A stretch of DNA of 8,557 bases, taken from Proteobacteria bacterium UBA6522. Lineage in GTDB: Bacteria > Pseudomonadota > Gammaproteobacteria > Steroidobacterales > Rariloculaceae. A program made the position numbers and the translations under genes. The notes under the pieces were generated by a model. It was given only the letters and a program-made list of their open reading frames with translations, had not been told where the DNA came from and searched no databases. The stretch covers positions 479-9,035 of the forward strand of contig DJLG01000032.1 in the NCBI GenBank assembly GCA_002434915.1, given 5' to 3'. Below are positions 1-7,678 of this stretch, in pieces (the stretch's first letter is position 1; each line of letters opens with the position of its first letter).

Positions 1-2153
1 TCATTGAACAGCGAAGCAATTTTTCCAGAATCCCGGTCTAGGCCAAGTGTAAGTTGGGTCATGTCATTAGAGCCAATTGACATACCATCAAAAAACTCAA
101 TAAATTCTTCTGCTAGTAATGCATTACTTGGCAGTTCACACATCATAATGAGCTTTAATTCATCCTTACCACGGATTAAACCGTTATCAGCTAATAATGA
201 CACTACCTGTTTAGCTTCTGTAATGGTTCTTATGAAGGGCACCATTACTTGAACATTTTTTAAACCCATTTCACCGCGTACTTTTTTTATTGCGTGACAC
301 TCTAGTTCAAAGCAGGGTTTGAATTCTTCATCAATATATCGTGCTGCTCCTCGGAAGCCTAACATCGGGTTTTCTTCTGTAGGTTCGTATCTGTCTCCAC
401 CAATTAGGTTTGCATATTCATTTGATTTGAAATCTGATAGTCGCACAATAACGGGTTTTGGATAAAAAGCCGCTGCAATTGTGCTTATGCCTTCAGCCAG
501 TTTGTCTATATAGAATGATACAGGGTCTTTATAGCCGGCCATATGCTCATCAATGAGCTCTTGTACAGACGGGTTCTGTTGATCATATTCCAATAAGGCC
601 CTAGGGTGCACGCCAATCATTCGGTTAATAATAAACTCTAGTCGGGCAAGGCCAACACCATCATTTGGAATTCCAGCGAAGGTAAATGCCCGATCCGGAT
701 TACCAACATTCATCTTTAGTTTTATAGGAATTTTTGGGAGTTTTCCAAGGCGAATTTCTCGTTCTTCATATTCTAAAATGCCTTCATATACAAAGCCTTC
801 ATCTCCTTCCGCACATGAAACAGTAACTTCTGTTCCACTTGAGATGTCCTCAGTTGCATAGCCGCACCCAACTACTGCAGGTATCCCTAGTTCGCGAGCG
901 ATAATAGCTGCATGACATGTGCGTCCTCCACGGTTAGTGATAATTCCTGATGCACGCTTCATGACTGGCTCCCAATCCGGATCAGTCATATCAGCTACTA
1001 GGACATCACCGGGTTGTATGAGATTCATTTCCCCAATATTTTTTACTACTTTTGCGATCCCGGTGCCGATACGTTGTCCTATGCTGCGTCCTTTGGTTAT
1101 CACCTTTGAACGTTCTTTAAGGGAATATCGAACCATTACCTGAGTAGCACGACTCTGCACAGTCTCAGGTCTTGCTTGTAAAATATAGAGATGGCCGTCA
1201 AGACCGTCCTTACCCCATTCTATATCCATTGGCCTATCGTAGTGATTTTCAATGAGTACAGCCTGTTTTCCCAGAGTTTCTATATCTTCATCTGTTAGTG
1301 AGAATTGTTTTTGATCCGTCGCTGGTACTTTAATTGTTGTAACACGGTCTTCAGATCTATCCGCATAAATCATTTTAATAGCTTTTGTTCCTAGGTTTCG
1401 TCGAATAATTGCTTTATGTTTAGAGGCGAGGCTAGGTTTATGTACATAAAATTCATCTGGGTTGACAGCGCCTTGAACAACAGTTTCTCCAAGACCATAG
1501 CTGGAAGTAATAAAAACTACATCTCGAAAACCAGATTCTGTATCAAGAGTGAACATGACGCCTGATGAAGCGAGATCACTACGAACCATTCTTTGAATGC
1601 CAACTGAAAGAGATACTTCGCGATGATCAAATTTTTGATGTTCTCTATAAGCAATTGCACGATCGTTGAAAAGCGAAGCATAGACCTCATGTATTGCTGA
1701 AATCACATTATCTATGCCCCTTACATTTAGAAGCGTTTCCTGCTGGCCAGCAAACGATGCATCAGGAAGGTCTTCTGCTGTTGCTGAAGACCGAACAGCT
1801 ACGGTTATTTCTTGCCCATTTTTTAGGTTGTTCCATTCATTTTCCACAGCTTTTATTAGGTGATCTGGCAATGGAGTTTCCATGATCATTTTTCTAATCT
1901 CAGAGCCAATTCGATTAAGGGAAGGTACATCTGAAACATCTAGGTTATCTAACAGAGAGTAAATGTTTTTGTCTAGGTCATCTTGTTTTAAGAAATCAGA
2001 AAAAGCTTTTGCTGTGGTGGCAAATCCATCAGGCACTCTAATGCCAAGTTGATCAAGATTGTTAAGTAGTTCTCCAAGAGAAGCGTTTTTGCCCCCTACA
2101 TGTTCAATATCTTGTTTTTGGATATCTGTCAGCTTAACGACGTACTTTTCCAA
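1..2153 (-). CDS. ppsA: Phosphoenolpyruvate synthase (pyruvate, water dikinase), C-terminus cut by window edge
   Basis: Converts pyruvate + ATP + water to PEP + AMP + phosphate in the cytoplasm, the first step of gluconeogenesis from pyruvate or lactate. The frame is open for 717 codons to the window edge. The E. coli enzyme has about 792 residues, so roughly 75 are missing, including the region of the catalytic Cys. Visible parts in order: an ATP-binding PPDK N-terminal domain (about 15-340) with AVRSSATAEDLPDASFAG from 119; the swivelling phosphohistidine domain with GGRTCHAAIIARELGIP, catalytic His414 and Thr412 two residues before it; and most of the PEP/pyruvate TIM barrel, ending in SIGSNDMTQLTLGLDRDS just before residue 710. 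The start is TTG at 2153. No ATG lies in frame upstream, AAGAGGAG sits 6 nt before the TTG, and the N-terminus MEKYVVKL then GGKNASLGE matches the family. It is divergent from ppsR. The family identification is secure; truncation is only by the window. Confidence 0.97.
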   Translation of the reverse strand, partial: MEKYVVKLTDIQKQDIEHVGGKNASLGELLNNLDQLGIRVPDGFATTAKAFSDFLKQDDLDKNIYSLLDNLDVSDVPSLNRIGSEIRKMIMETPLPDHLIKAVENEWNNLKNGQEITVAVRSSATAEDLPDASFAGQQETLLNVRGIDNVISAIHEVYASLFNDRAIAYREHQKFDHREVSLSVGIQRMVRSDLASSGVMFTLDTESGFRDVVFITSSYGLGETVVQGAVNPDEFYVHKPSLASKHKAIIRRNLGTKAIKMIYADRSEDRVTTIKVPATDQKQFSLTDEDIETLGKQAVLIENHYDRPMDIEWGKDGLDGHLYILQARPETVQSRATQVMVRYSLKERSKVITKGRSIGQRIGTGIAKVVKNIGEMNLIQPGDVLVADMTDPDWEPVMKRASGIITNRGGRTCHAAIIARELGIPAVVGCGYATEDISSGTEVTVSCAEGDEGFVYEGILEYEEREIRLGKLPKIPIKLKMNVGNPDRAFTFAGIPNDGVGLARLEFIINRMIGVHPRALLEYDQQNPSVQELIDEHMAGYKDPVSFYIDKLAEGISTIAAAFYPKPVIVRLSDFKSNEYANLIGGDRYEPTEENPMLGFRGAARYIDEEFKPCFELECHAIKKVRGEMGLKNVQVMVPFIRTITEAKQVVSLLADNGLIRGKDELKLIMMCELPSNALLAEEFIEFFDGMSIGSNDMTQLTLGLDRDSGKIASLFN

Positions 2154-2161
2154 GCTATACT
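2134..2161 (+). promoter_or_regulatory. Candidate sigma-70 promoter for ppsR
   Basis: TTAACG (2134-2139, 4 of 6 to the -35 consensus) and TATACT (2156-2161, 5 of 6 to the -10 consensus) are separated by 16 bp. Transcription would start near 2168, giving a leader of about 27 nt before the ppsR ATG. The -35 box lies inside the ppsA coding sequence, and the -10 box touches the ppsA ribosome binding site on the other strand. Judged by eye only. Confidence 0.45.
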
Positions 2162-2167
2162 CCTCTT
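2160..2167 (-). promoter_or_regulatory. Ribosome binding site that fixes the TTG start of ppsA
   Basis: On the minus strand this reads AAGAGGAG, a near-perfect Shine-Dalgarno sequence 6 nt upstream of the TTG at 2153. It is the main reason for accepting TTG as the start, because no ATG or GTG in frame has comparable support. Confidence 0.8.
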
Positions 2168-2178
2168 GGCTATAGTTA

Positions 2179-2184
2179 TGTATA
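2179..2184 (-). promoter_or_regulatory. Candidate -10 element for ppsA
   Basis: The minus strand reads TATACA (5 of 6 to consensus), about 25 bp upstream of the TTG start. No good -35 box lies at the right distance; the sequence there (TTCGTT) matches poorly. The promoter may therefore be weak, need an activator, or lie further inside ppsR. Confidence 0.25.
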
Positions 2185-2194
2185 TGGAGTTCTA

Positions 2195-3019
2195 ATGTTA
2201 GAACGAACGGTATTCTTCATTTCTGATCAAACTGGTGTAACTGCCGAGACTCTTGGTCACAGTCTGCTGACCCAGTTTGATGGTGTTAAGTTTAACAGTA
2301 TGACTGTGCCATTTGTTGATAGTGTTGAAAAGGCAAAAGAGGTATCTAAACGTATAGATAAAGAAATGGATAAAACAGGGATACGACCCATTGTATTTAC
2401 TAGTTTTGTTCAGGATCAAGTGCGAGCGCCATTATTTGATTCAAAGGGTTTAGTGCTAGATTTTTTTGAGGCATTTCTTAGTCCTCTTGAGAGCGAACTA
2501 AAAATACAATCTTCCCACACACAGGGAAAAGCACATGGCATGGTTGATGTGCTGACCTATGATGCACGAATAGAGGCAACTAATTTTGCAATGGATGCTG
2601 ATGATGGGCATAGCGTCCATCATTATGATAAAGCTGATGTGATATTAACGGGTGTGTCTAGGTCTGGAAAGACACCTACCTGCCTATATTTAGCGCTTCA
2701 GTATGGTATTTTTGCTGCAAATTACCCTCTTACTGAAGATGATCTTGAATCGGGGAGATTGCCTCGGATTCTTGTTCCATACCGCAATAAGTTATATGGG
2801 CTTACAATTTCGCCCGACCGACTTCGACAGATAAGGCTTGAGAGACGCTCGATTGGTAGATATGCCTCTGCTCAACAAGTTAGTTTTGAGCTGCGATCCG
2901 CAGAAAGCTTATATAAAAAAATTGGTTTATCTTTTATTGATACAACTCATTGTTCAATTGAAGAAATTGCAAGTAGGATTCTAAATGAAACTTCCTTAGA
3001 GCGAAGAGTGAGTCGATAA
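2195..3019 (+). CDS. ppsR: PEP synthase regulatory protein (bifunctional Ser/Thr kinase and Pi-dependent pyrophosphorylase)
   Basis: Family DUF299/PSRP, called PpsR or YdiA in E. coli. It inactivates PEP synthase by ADP-dependent phosphorylation of the Thr near the catalytic His and reactivates it by phosphate-dependent dephosphorylation. At 274 residues it matches the usual length (277 in E. coli). The N-terminus RTVFFISDQTGVTAETLGHSLL is the family signature. The Walker-A-like loop GVSRSGKT lies at residues 153-160, followed by PTCLYLALQYGIFAANYPL. The conserved RILVPYRNKLYGLTISPDRL segment follows from about 191. The ATG at 2195 has GGAG at 2186-2189, 5 nt upstream. It is divergent from its target gene ppsA across 41 bp, which strongly supports the assignment. 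All key motifs appear intact. Confidence 0.95.
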   Translation: MLERTVFFISDQTGVTAETLGHSLLTQFDGVKFNSMTVPFVDSVEKAKEVSKRIDKEMDKTGIRPIVFTSFVQDQVRAPLFDSKGLVLDFFEAFLSPLESELKIQSSHTQGKAHGMVDVLTYDARIEATNFAMDADDGHSVHHYDKADVILTGVSRSGKTPTCLYLALQYGIFAANYPLTEDDLESGRLPRILVPYRNKLYGLTISPDRLRQIRLERRSIGRYASAQQVSFELRSAESLYKKIGLSFIDTTHCSIEEIASRILNETSLERRVSR

Positions 3020-3064
3020 TTCATTATGTTTTTTATTTTTTGATTTATCTGAGAAAATAGAATA

Positions 3065-3559
3065 ATGAGCCAGAACGCTACGATTACAGATAGTCTCATT
3101 GTGCCAGAGTGCATCTATCGTCCAGGCACATTTACTGGCTTGATGACATTGTATGAGAGTAACTATGTAAAACTTCTTCAATTAATAGAAGGTTTTCAAA
3201 CTTTTGTGGAAAAAGCTCCTGAAATAACTATTTCACAGACAGATTTAGATTGTGATTTGCAGTTAGAAATAAAACTTAAAGAAAAATACACAACCACTCT
3301 TAACATTACCTATTTGTTGTATTTAGATGATGATGTAGGAGTCAATGCAGCAGTATTAGATCCTGATTTAACAATTCGTGTTTATCATGATGCGAAATTG
3401 ATCGAAGTTTTGCATGGACTGGAAGAACATCGACATCAAAAGCTATGTGAGTTTCATAAAACTCATTCCTGTGAGCTCGATACTCGTTGGAAAAATAATA
3501 TGATGCTAAACAAATGGCTGGACTATCTTCTCGAAGTTGGTCATGGGTTTTCTATTTAG
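3065..3559 (+). CDS. DUF1249 family protein, YqiB-like, function unknown
   Basis: A 164-residue cytoplasmic protein with no signal peptide or membrane segment. It resembles E. coli YqiB (DUF1249) in segment order: an N-terminal helix around LMTLYESNYVKLLQL (26-40), a strand around KEKYTTTLNITY (72-83), the hallmark DLTIRVYHDAKLIEVLH (101-117), and a C-terminal RWKNNMMLNKWLDYLLEVGHG (141-161), where E. coli has a KHQINQFLADWL-type helix. The protein is acidic in the middle (LDDDVGV near 87-93). No biochemical role is established for the family as far as I know. In enterobacteria yqiB sits with nudF and cpdA; here it lies 45 bp after ppsR and 66 bp before rmuC, which is a different neighbourhood. 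The start at ATG 3065 has only a weak purine-rich upstream sequence. The family call rests on motif memory, not a search. Confidence 0.8.
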   Translation: MSQNATITDSLIVPECIYRPGTFTGLMTLYESNYVKLLQLIEGFQTFVEKAPEITISQTDLDCDLQLEIKLKEKYTTTLNITYLLYLDDDVGVNAAVLDPDLTIRVYHDAKLIEVLHGLEEHRHQKLCEFHKTHSCELDTRWKNNMMLNKWLDYLLEVGHGFSI

Positions 3560-3625
3560 TCAGAGCTTTGATATAGAGCGGTATAGTGAGCGTGGGTTAA
3601 GTATTGCTGGTAATGGTATGAAAAT

Positions 3626-4903
3626 ATGGAAATGACGTGGATGATATTAGCTCTACTGGCTGTTATGGCCATCTTGCTTCTGATGCTAGTTAAACGTCAG
3701 GGTGAATTTAACCATTTAAATTCTAATGATGCTATTCGCGCTGAGCTTCAAGGACATAGAAAGGAAATAAGTGAGAGCGGGAGTCAGCTTCGGCAGGAGT
3801 TAACAAATACTGTTCTTAATACGGTTGGTGAACTTGGAAAAGGACAGGCTAAGCATCTAGAGGGTGTTGAAAGCCGCGTTAAAACCCTTGCTATATCAAC
3901 TGAAGAAAGACTAGACAAGCTGCGTGATACTGTCGATAAGCAGTTAGATGCTTTACGTAAAGATAATAAAAAAGAATTAAGTGAAATGCGTAAGACGGTG
4001 GATGAACGACTTCAGTCCACTTTGGAGAAGAGACTAAGTGAATCATTTAAATTGGTTCAGACTCAATTAAAAGATGTGCATGAAGGTTTGGGAGAAATGC
4101 AGGCGTTAGCAACTGGAGTTGGTGATCTTAGTCGTGTGCTTACAAATGTAAAATTGCGGGGTACATGGGGTGAATACCAGGTAGAGGCTTTACTTGAACA
4201 AATATTCACGCCGGAACAATATCAGGCTAATGTTGAAATTAAAGCGGGTTCCGGAAAGCGAGTAGAGTTTGCAATAAAGATGCCCGGAGAATCTGGTAAT
4301 CATGAAAAACCACTATGGCTCCCTATAGATTCAAAGTTTCCGATAGAAGACTATGAAAGACTAATGAAGGCCTCAGAGGAGGCTGATGATATGAGAGTAC
4401 AAGAAGCATCCAAAGCATTGAGAAAGGCCTTTATTGTTTCAGCAAAAGATATTAAAGAAAAATACATTTATCCTCCTAATACCACAGACTTTGCAATAAT
4501 GTTTTTGCCTACTGAAGGTTTATATGCAGAGGCCATTCGGCAACCTGGGTTACAACAAGAACTATTAAATAAATACCATATTGTCCCTGCCGGTCCTACA
4601 ATTTTTTCAGCATTACTTAGTAGCTTGAATATGGGTTTTAGAACTCTTGCGATTCAGAAACGTTCAAGCGAGGTATGGCAGACCCTCGCTGCCGTTAAAA
4701 CAGAGTTTGGTAAGTTTGGTGATATTCTTACTAGGGTCAGAACACAGTTGGAAACAGCATCTCGCACGATTGATGAAAAGGTTTTAGTCAGAACTAGGGT
4801 AATGCAAAGAAAGTTAAAAGATGTGGAGGAATTACCTGAAGCTAGATCTGCAGAGATTTTGCCACTGCCAGCCTCCGAACGGATGGAAGACCTAGAAGAC
4901 TAA
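3626..4903 (+). CDS. rmuC: DNA recombination protein RmuC
   Basis: RmuC family, linked in E. coli to limiting inversions at short inverted repeats; its exact reaction is unresolved. This protein has 425 residues against about 475 in E. coli. An N-terminal hydrophobic segment (about 4-22, WMILALLAVMAILLLMLV) predicts a membrane anchor. A long charged coiled-coil region (about 30-165) is rich in E, K, R and L. The conserved core follows: VKLRGTWGEYQVEALLEQI (175-193), KRVEFAIKMP (211-220), WLPIDSKFPIEDYERL (231-246) and YPPNTTDFAIMFLPTEGLYAEA (282-303). Glu183, Glu214, Asp235 and Lys237 are spaced like the acidic/Lys set of a PD-(D/E)xK nuclease fold, which has been suggested for the family. 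Only ATG 3626 or 3632 can be the start because a stop at 3611 precedes them. The ribosome binding site is poor. Confidence 0.93.
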   Translation: MEMTWMILALLAVMAILLLMLVKRQGEFNHLNSNDAIRAELQGHRKEISESGSQLRQELTNTVLNTVGELGKGQAKHLEGVESRVKTLAISTEERLDKLRDTVDKQLDALRKDNKKELSEMRKTVDERLQSTLEKRLSESFKLVQTQLKDVHEGLGEMQALATGVGDLSRVLTNVKLRGTWGEYQVEALLEQIFTPEQYQANVEIKAGSGKRVEFAIKMPGESGNHEKPLWLPIDSKFPIEDYERLMKASEEADDMRVQEASKALRKAFIVSAKDIKEKYIYPPNTTDFAIMFLPTEGLYAEAIRQPGLQQELLNKYHIVPAGPTIFSALLSSLNMGFRTLAIQKRSSEVWQTLAAVKTEFGKFGDILTRVRTQLETASRTIDEKVLVRTRVMQRKLKDVEELPEARSAEILPLPASERMEDLED

Positions 4904-4959
4904 AAGATAGATGACGATTTTGTAAGTTAGTGTTTGCGAATAACCTGAAACACCTAGAT
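4904..4959. other. Convergent intergenic gap with a weak hairpin
   Basis: The gap between the ends of rmuC and prc. GTGTTT (4930-4935) and AAACAC (4948-4953) can pair as a 6-bp stem with a 12-nt loop. No T-run follows on either strand, so it is not a standard intrinsic terminator. It may help to end the two converging transcripts, but that is weakly supported. Confidence 0.25.
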
Positions 4960-7047
4960 TTAATGGGTTAAGGCAGTTTCAGAACCGATAATAGATGCTC
5001 CAGATGATGAAGATAGGGTAGCTATGTCCACTACAACTTGTGTTGCCTGTTTTAATAAAACATCTGTAGGTTCACTAGCATCTAGTTCTTCCATACTACC
5101 AATAGGATTAAGTCCTAGCGCAACACGACGTTCATTCTCTCGAGCAAGTTGTTGGGCCTGAATATCTTCACGCTCTGCTGTACGCACATCTATGTTTAAA
5201 GATACTTCATCCTGATTACGAAAAAACCCTGCCGCTTCAATATTATTAACGAGATGATTGTAGTCGGGGTCTTCCGTCGCACGTTCTGTATGCCTGGTTT
5301 GTAAAAGTTGCAAGTATGGGTCCAGGTCTAAATCTGTCATAAATGAGGTTTGTTGGATTCTATCCCATGGCAATGCAGAATCCCTGGTGCTTTCCCCAAC
5401 AATAGAGGCATCAACCATAGATGGAAGTGAAATATCTGGCATTACCCCACGGTGCTGGGTGCTCTCGCCTGTAATACGATAGTACTTACCTATAGTAAGT
5501 GTAAGCTGTCCATAGCCTGATCCTCGCATAAACCGATCTAGATCAAAGAGGTTCTGAACTGAACCTTTTCCAAATGTCTGTTGTCCAACAATAACGCCCC
5601 GTTTGTAGTCTTGTATTGCTGCTGCAAAAATTTCCGAAGCACTAGCGCTATAACGATCAACTAGGACAGCTAATGGTCCGTCATATACTGAATCTGGGTT
5701 CGGATCATCAAGAACTTGGATGTTTCCACGTGTTTCCCGCAGTTGAACCACAGGGCCCTGGTCAATAAATAGTCCACTAAGTTCTGTAGCCTCAGACAAA
5801 TGACCACCACCATTTTGTCTTAGATCGACTACTAACCCATCGATCCCTTCTTCTTCACTTAGTTCTTGTATTAGGCGTGCAACATCTCGCGTAGTGCTGG
5901 TGTAATTCTCATCACCACGGGAGCGCGCTGCATAGTCTTGGTAGAAGCTGGGCACATTAATAACACCAATTCTATAATTAGCATCTCCCTTTGGCACTTC
6001 TATAATGCTGCTTTTTGCAGCCTGTTCCTCAAGTTTTACCTGATCTCTAACCAGATAAAGCGCACGTTCAGGAGTACCTGGTGCTGCTCCTGCATCGAGT
6101 ACTTGCAAATGAACAACTGTGCCACCTGGTCCCCTGATGAGTTGAACAACCTCGTCTAAGCGCCACCCGATTACATCTACGAGATCACCATTTTCACCTT
6201 GACCTACCGCCGTTATTCGATCTGCCGGTTTTAGTTGGCCATCAATGTATGCAGGGCCACCAGGAATTATATTGGTCACTGTGACATAGTCATCCTCAAG
6301 CTGCAGTGATGCTCCAATACCATCATAAGAGAGACTCATTTGGATGCGGTATTCCTCACTATTGCGTGGAGATAAATAGCTAGAGTGAGGATCAACAGTG
6401 TGAGCTAACGAGTTCATGAATGTTTCAAAAACATCATCAGATGTAACCTGGGTTACACGTCTTAAAAGTCGTTCATATCTTTGCTTTAATAATTCAGAAG
6501 TTTCTTCCCAAGGTTTTTCTGTAAGAGTTAAGCTTAAGGCATCATTCTTAACTCGTTTACGCCAAACTTCTTGAAGTTCTTCTTCTGATCTAGCCCAACC
6601 CAATTCACTGCGATCAAATTGAAATGATTCATTTACAGTGAAATCAGGTTCTTCAGCCAACAACATATTCGCATAGGCGACCCTTTCTGCAGTTCGGGTA
6701 CGAAACGTATTAAAAATTTCGAATACTGGCTCGAGATCGCCATTTCTTACACGCTCATCTAGTTCATAGCGATAACGTCCGAAAGATGTATAGTCGCTTT
6801 GAAGAAAATAAAGCCTATTACCGTCTAAAGTGTCAAGGTAGCGATCAAGAATTGCTGAAGACAATGAATTATCAATTCGAGGCTTTGCATAATGAAGGTC
6901 TTCGATAATACGAGCCACACGCTGACTTATTTCAGAGTGTTTATCAGCAATGGTTAAAGGTTCTACTAGTTCGTCTGCGGCGTGAGTTACGTTTAGCAAC
7001 CCTAACCATAGAAACGTTACTATCCATAACCTAATGCTTTCTATCAC
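4960..7047 (-). CDS. prc: Tail-specific (C-terminal processing) periplasmic protease Prc/Tsp
   Basis: Serine protease of family S41A that degrades or trims periplasmic and membrane proteins from exposed C-termini; in E. coli it acts on murein hydrolases, FtsI and SsrA-tagged proteins. It has 695 residues (E. coli 682). A signal peptide spans 1-23, with likely cleavage in NVTHA|ADE. The N-terminal TSP domain covers about 35-230 and includes VDPHSSYLSPRNSEEY. A PDZ domain follows at about 235-330 (YDGIGASLQLEDDYVTVTNI, then GGPAYIDGQLKPADRI). The catalytic S41 domain is at about 355-545, with VDLRQNGGG at 407-415. By alignment with E. coli the Ser/Lys pair is Ser469 in YSASASE and Lys494 in TFGKGSVQ, with the conserved Asp480 between them. 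The C-terminal domain runs from about 555. The start is GTG 7047, with GAGGAG 5 nt upstream. E. coli prc follows proQ; here proQ is absent upstream. Confidence 0.96.
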   Translation of the reverse strand: MIESIRLWIVTFLWLGLLNVTHAADELVEPLTIADKHSEISQRVARIIEDLHYAKPRIDNSLSSAILDRYLDTLDGNRLYFLQSDYTSFGRYRYELDERVRNGDLEPVFEIFNTFRTRTAERVAYANMLLAEEPDFTVNESFQFDRSELGWARSEEELQEVWRKRVKNDALSLTLTEKPWEETSELLKQRYERLLRRVTQVTSDDVFETFMNSLAHTVDPHSSYLSPRNSEEYRIQMSLSYDGIGASLQLEDDYVTVTNIIPGGPAYIDGQLKPADRITAVGQGENGDLVDVIGWRLDEVVQLIRGPGGTVVHLQVLDAGAAPGTPERALYLVRDQVKLEEQAAKSSIIEVPKGDANYRIGVINVPSFYQDYAARSRGDENYTSTTRDVARLIQELSEEEGIDGLVVDLRQNGGGHLSEATELSGLFIDQGPVVQLRETRGNIQVLDDPNPDSVYDGPLAVLVDRYSASASEIFAAAIQDYKRGVIVGQQTFGKGSVQNLFDLDRFMRGSGYGQLTLTIGKYYRITGESTQHRGVMPDISLPSMVDASIVGESTRDSALPWDRIQQTSFMTDLDLDPYLQLLQTRHTERATEDPDYNHLVNNIEAAGFFRNQDEVSLNIDVRTAEREDIQAQQLARENERRVALGLNPIGSMEELDASEPTDVLLKQATQVVVDIATLSSSSGASIIGSETALTH

Positions 7048-7351
7048 GCTATCTCCTCAAAACAATTAGTAAAGTGGGCCACGGTCTAGCCTAGTCCCTA
7101 TCGTAACTAATCCCGAACAGTATGACGACAACTTTTAAGATTCTTAGACAAAGTTTTAGCCTTTTTGTTTTGAATTAAAATTCTACTTAATTTGAATATA
7201 TGCTATAGGGATTGAGTAAATTAAGACAAAATATTACGCACATAATTTGGTTTTAGGCTCTAAGAGATAATCATAAGATAAGCAAAAAATAAGCTTTTTC
7301 TAATAGGAGATTTGCAAAGAACTCTTAAAGCAATGATATTTATATGTTTTT
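7048..7351. other. AT-rich intergenic region upstream of prc
   Basis: About 304 bp with no convincing gene. Reading toward prc, TTGTCT (plus-strand positions 7224-7229) and TATAGC (7202-7207) lie 16 bp apart and match 4 of 6 at each box. This could be a promoter with a leader of about 150 nt. A CATACT sequence nearer the gene is an alternative -10 box without a good -35 box. GTTTTAGCCT (7154-7163) and GGTTTTAGGCTC (7249-7260) look alike in the TTTTAG part only. No RNA family was recognised. The region probably also holds the 3' end of the upstream membrane-protein transcript. Confidence 0.4.
7053..7058 (-). promoter_or_regulatory. Ribosome binding site for the GTG start of prc
   Basis: The minus strand reads GAGGAG, 5 nt upstream of the GTG at 7047. 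It supports this start, and the resulting N-terminus is a proper signal peptide. Confidence 0.75.
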
Positions 7352-7639
7352 TTATATTTTTTGACGAAAGTAATAATAAAACCGGAAAGACTGAATAATC
7401 AAATAGGGACTGAGAACTAATAAAAGAGCCATAGGGTTTAATCTTATGAATCCAAGCCAAATGCTAGAAGTTAGAGCCCATAATCCCCCGTCATTCGAAT
7501 ATTCCCCAACTACTAGTAATCCAACTGTATACACTAAAGGAGGTAAAACAAAGAATCCAAGCCCTATAAGCTGGAGCGCTAGTCTAAGTTCTTTGTTTGC
7601 CCTTGGTGGAAGCTTAGTCACAGTCTTAACTGGAAACAA
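7352..7639 (-). CDS. Small membrane protein with two predicted helices, function unknown
   Basis: I do not recognise this 95-residue protein. It has a short basic N-terminus (KTVTKLPPRANKELR) and then two hydrophobic segments, about 18-44 (LALQLIGLGFFVLPPLVYTVGLLVV) and about 68-85 (NPMALLLVLSPYLIIQSF). They are joined by a loop of about 23 residues containing GEYSNDGGLW. It ends in an aromatic, basic tail (RFYYYFRQKI). The basic N-terminus and tail suggest both ends are cytoplasmic. The start is uncertain: TTG 7639 is the most upstream possibility because a stop lies at 7648, and GTG 7621 is the alternative; neither has a strong ribosome binding site. It follows the lipoprotein gene by 79 bp on the same strand. 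The membrane pattern and the absence of stops favour a real gene, but this is not certain. Confidence 0.6.
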   Translation of the reverse strand: MFPVKTVTKLPPRANKELRLALQLIGLGFFVLPPLVYTVGLLVVGEYSNDGGLWALTSSIWLGFIRLNPMALLLVLSPYLIIQSFRFYYYFRQKI

Positions 7640-7678
7640 ACTGCTTTAATAACGGTAGTAGTTGTGTGATGACCTTAA

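Noticed and set aside
3618..3635. Tiny ORF (MKIWK) overlapping the rmuC start, as a possible leader peptide
   Set aside because: Five codons with no clear ribosome binding site are expected by chance, and nothing in the sequence ties it to rmuC control.
4928..4956. Bidirectional terminator between rmuC and prc
   Set aside because: The stem is only 6 bp with a large loop and no T-run on either side, so it was listed only as a weak hairpin.
7260..7460. Minus-strand frame of 66 codons with a hydrophobic middle
   Set aside because: It overlaps the 3' end of the small membrane protein gene in another frame, and its hydrophobicity comes from the AT-rich sequence and the shadow of that gene's second helix. 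Its tail lies in low-complexity intergenic DNA.
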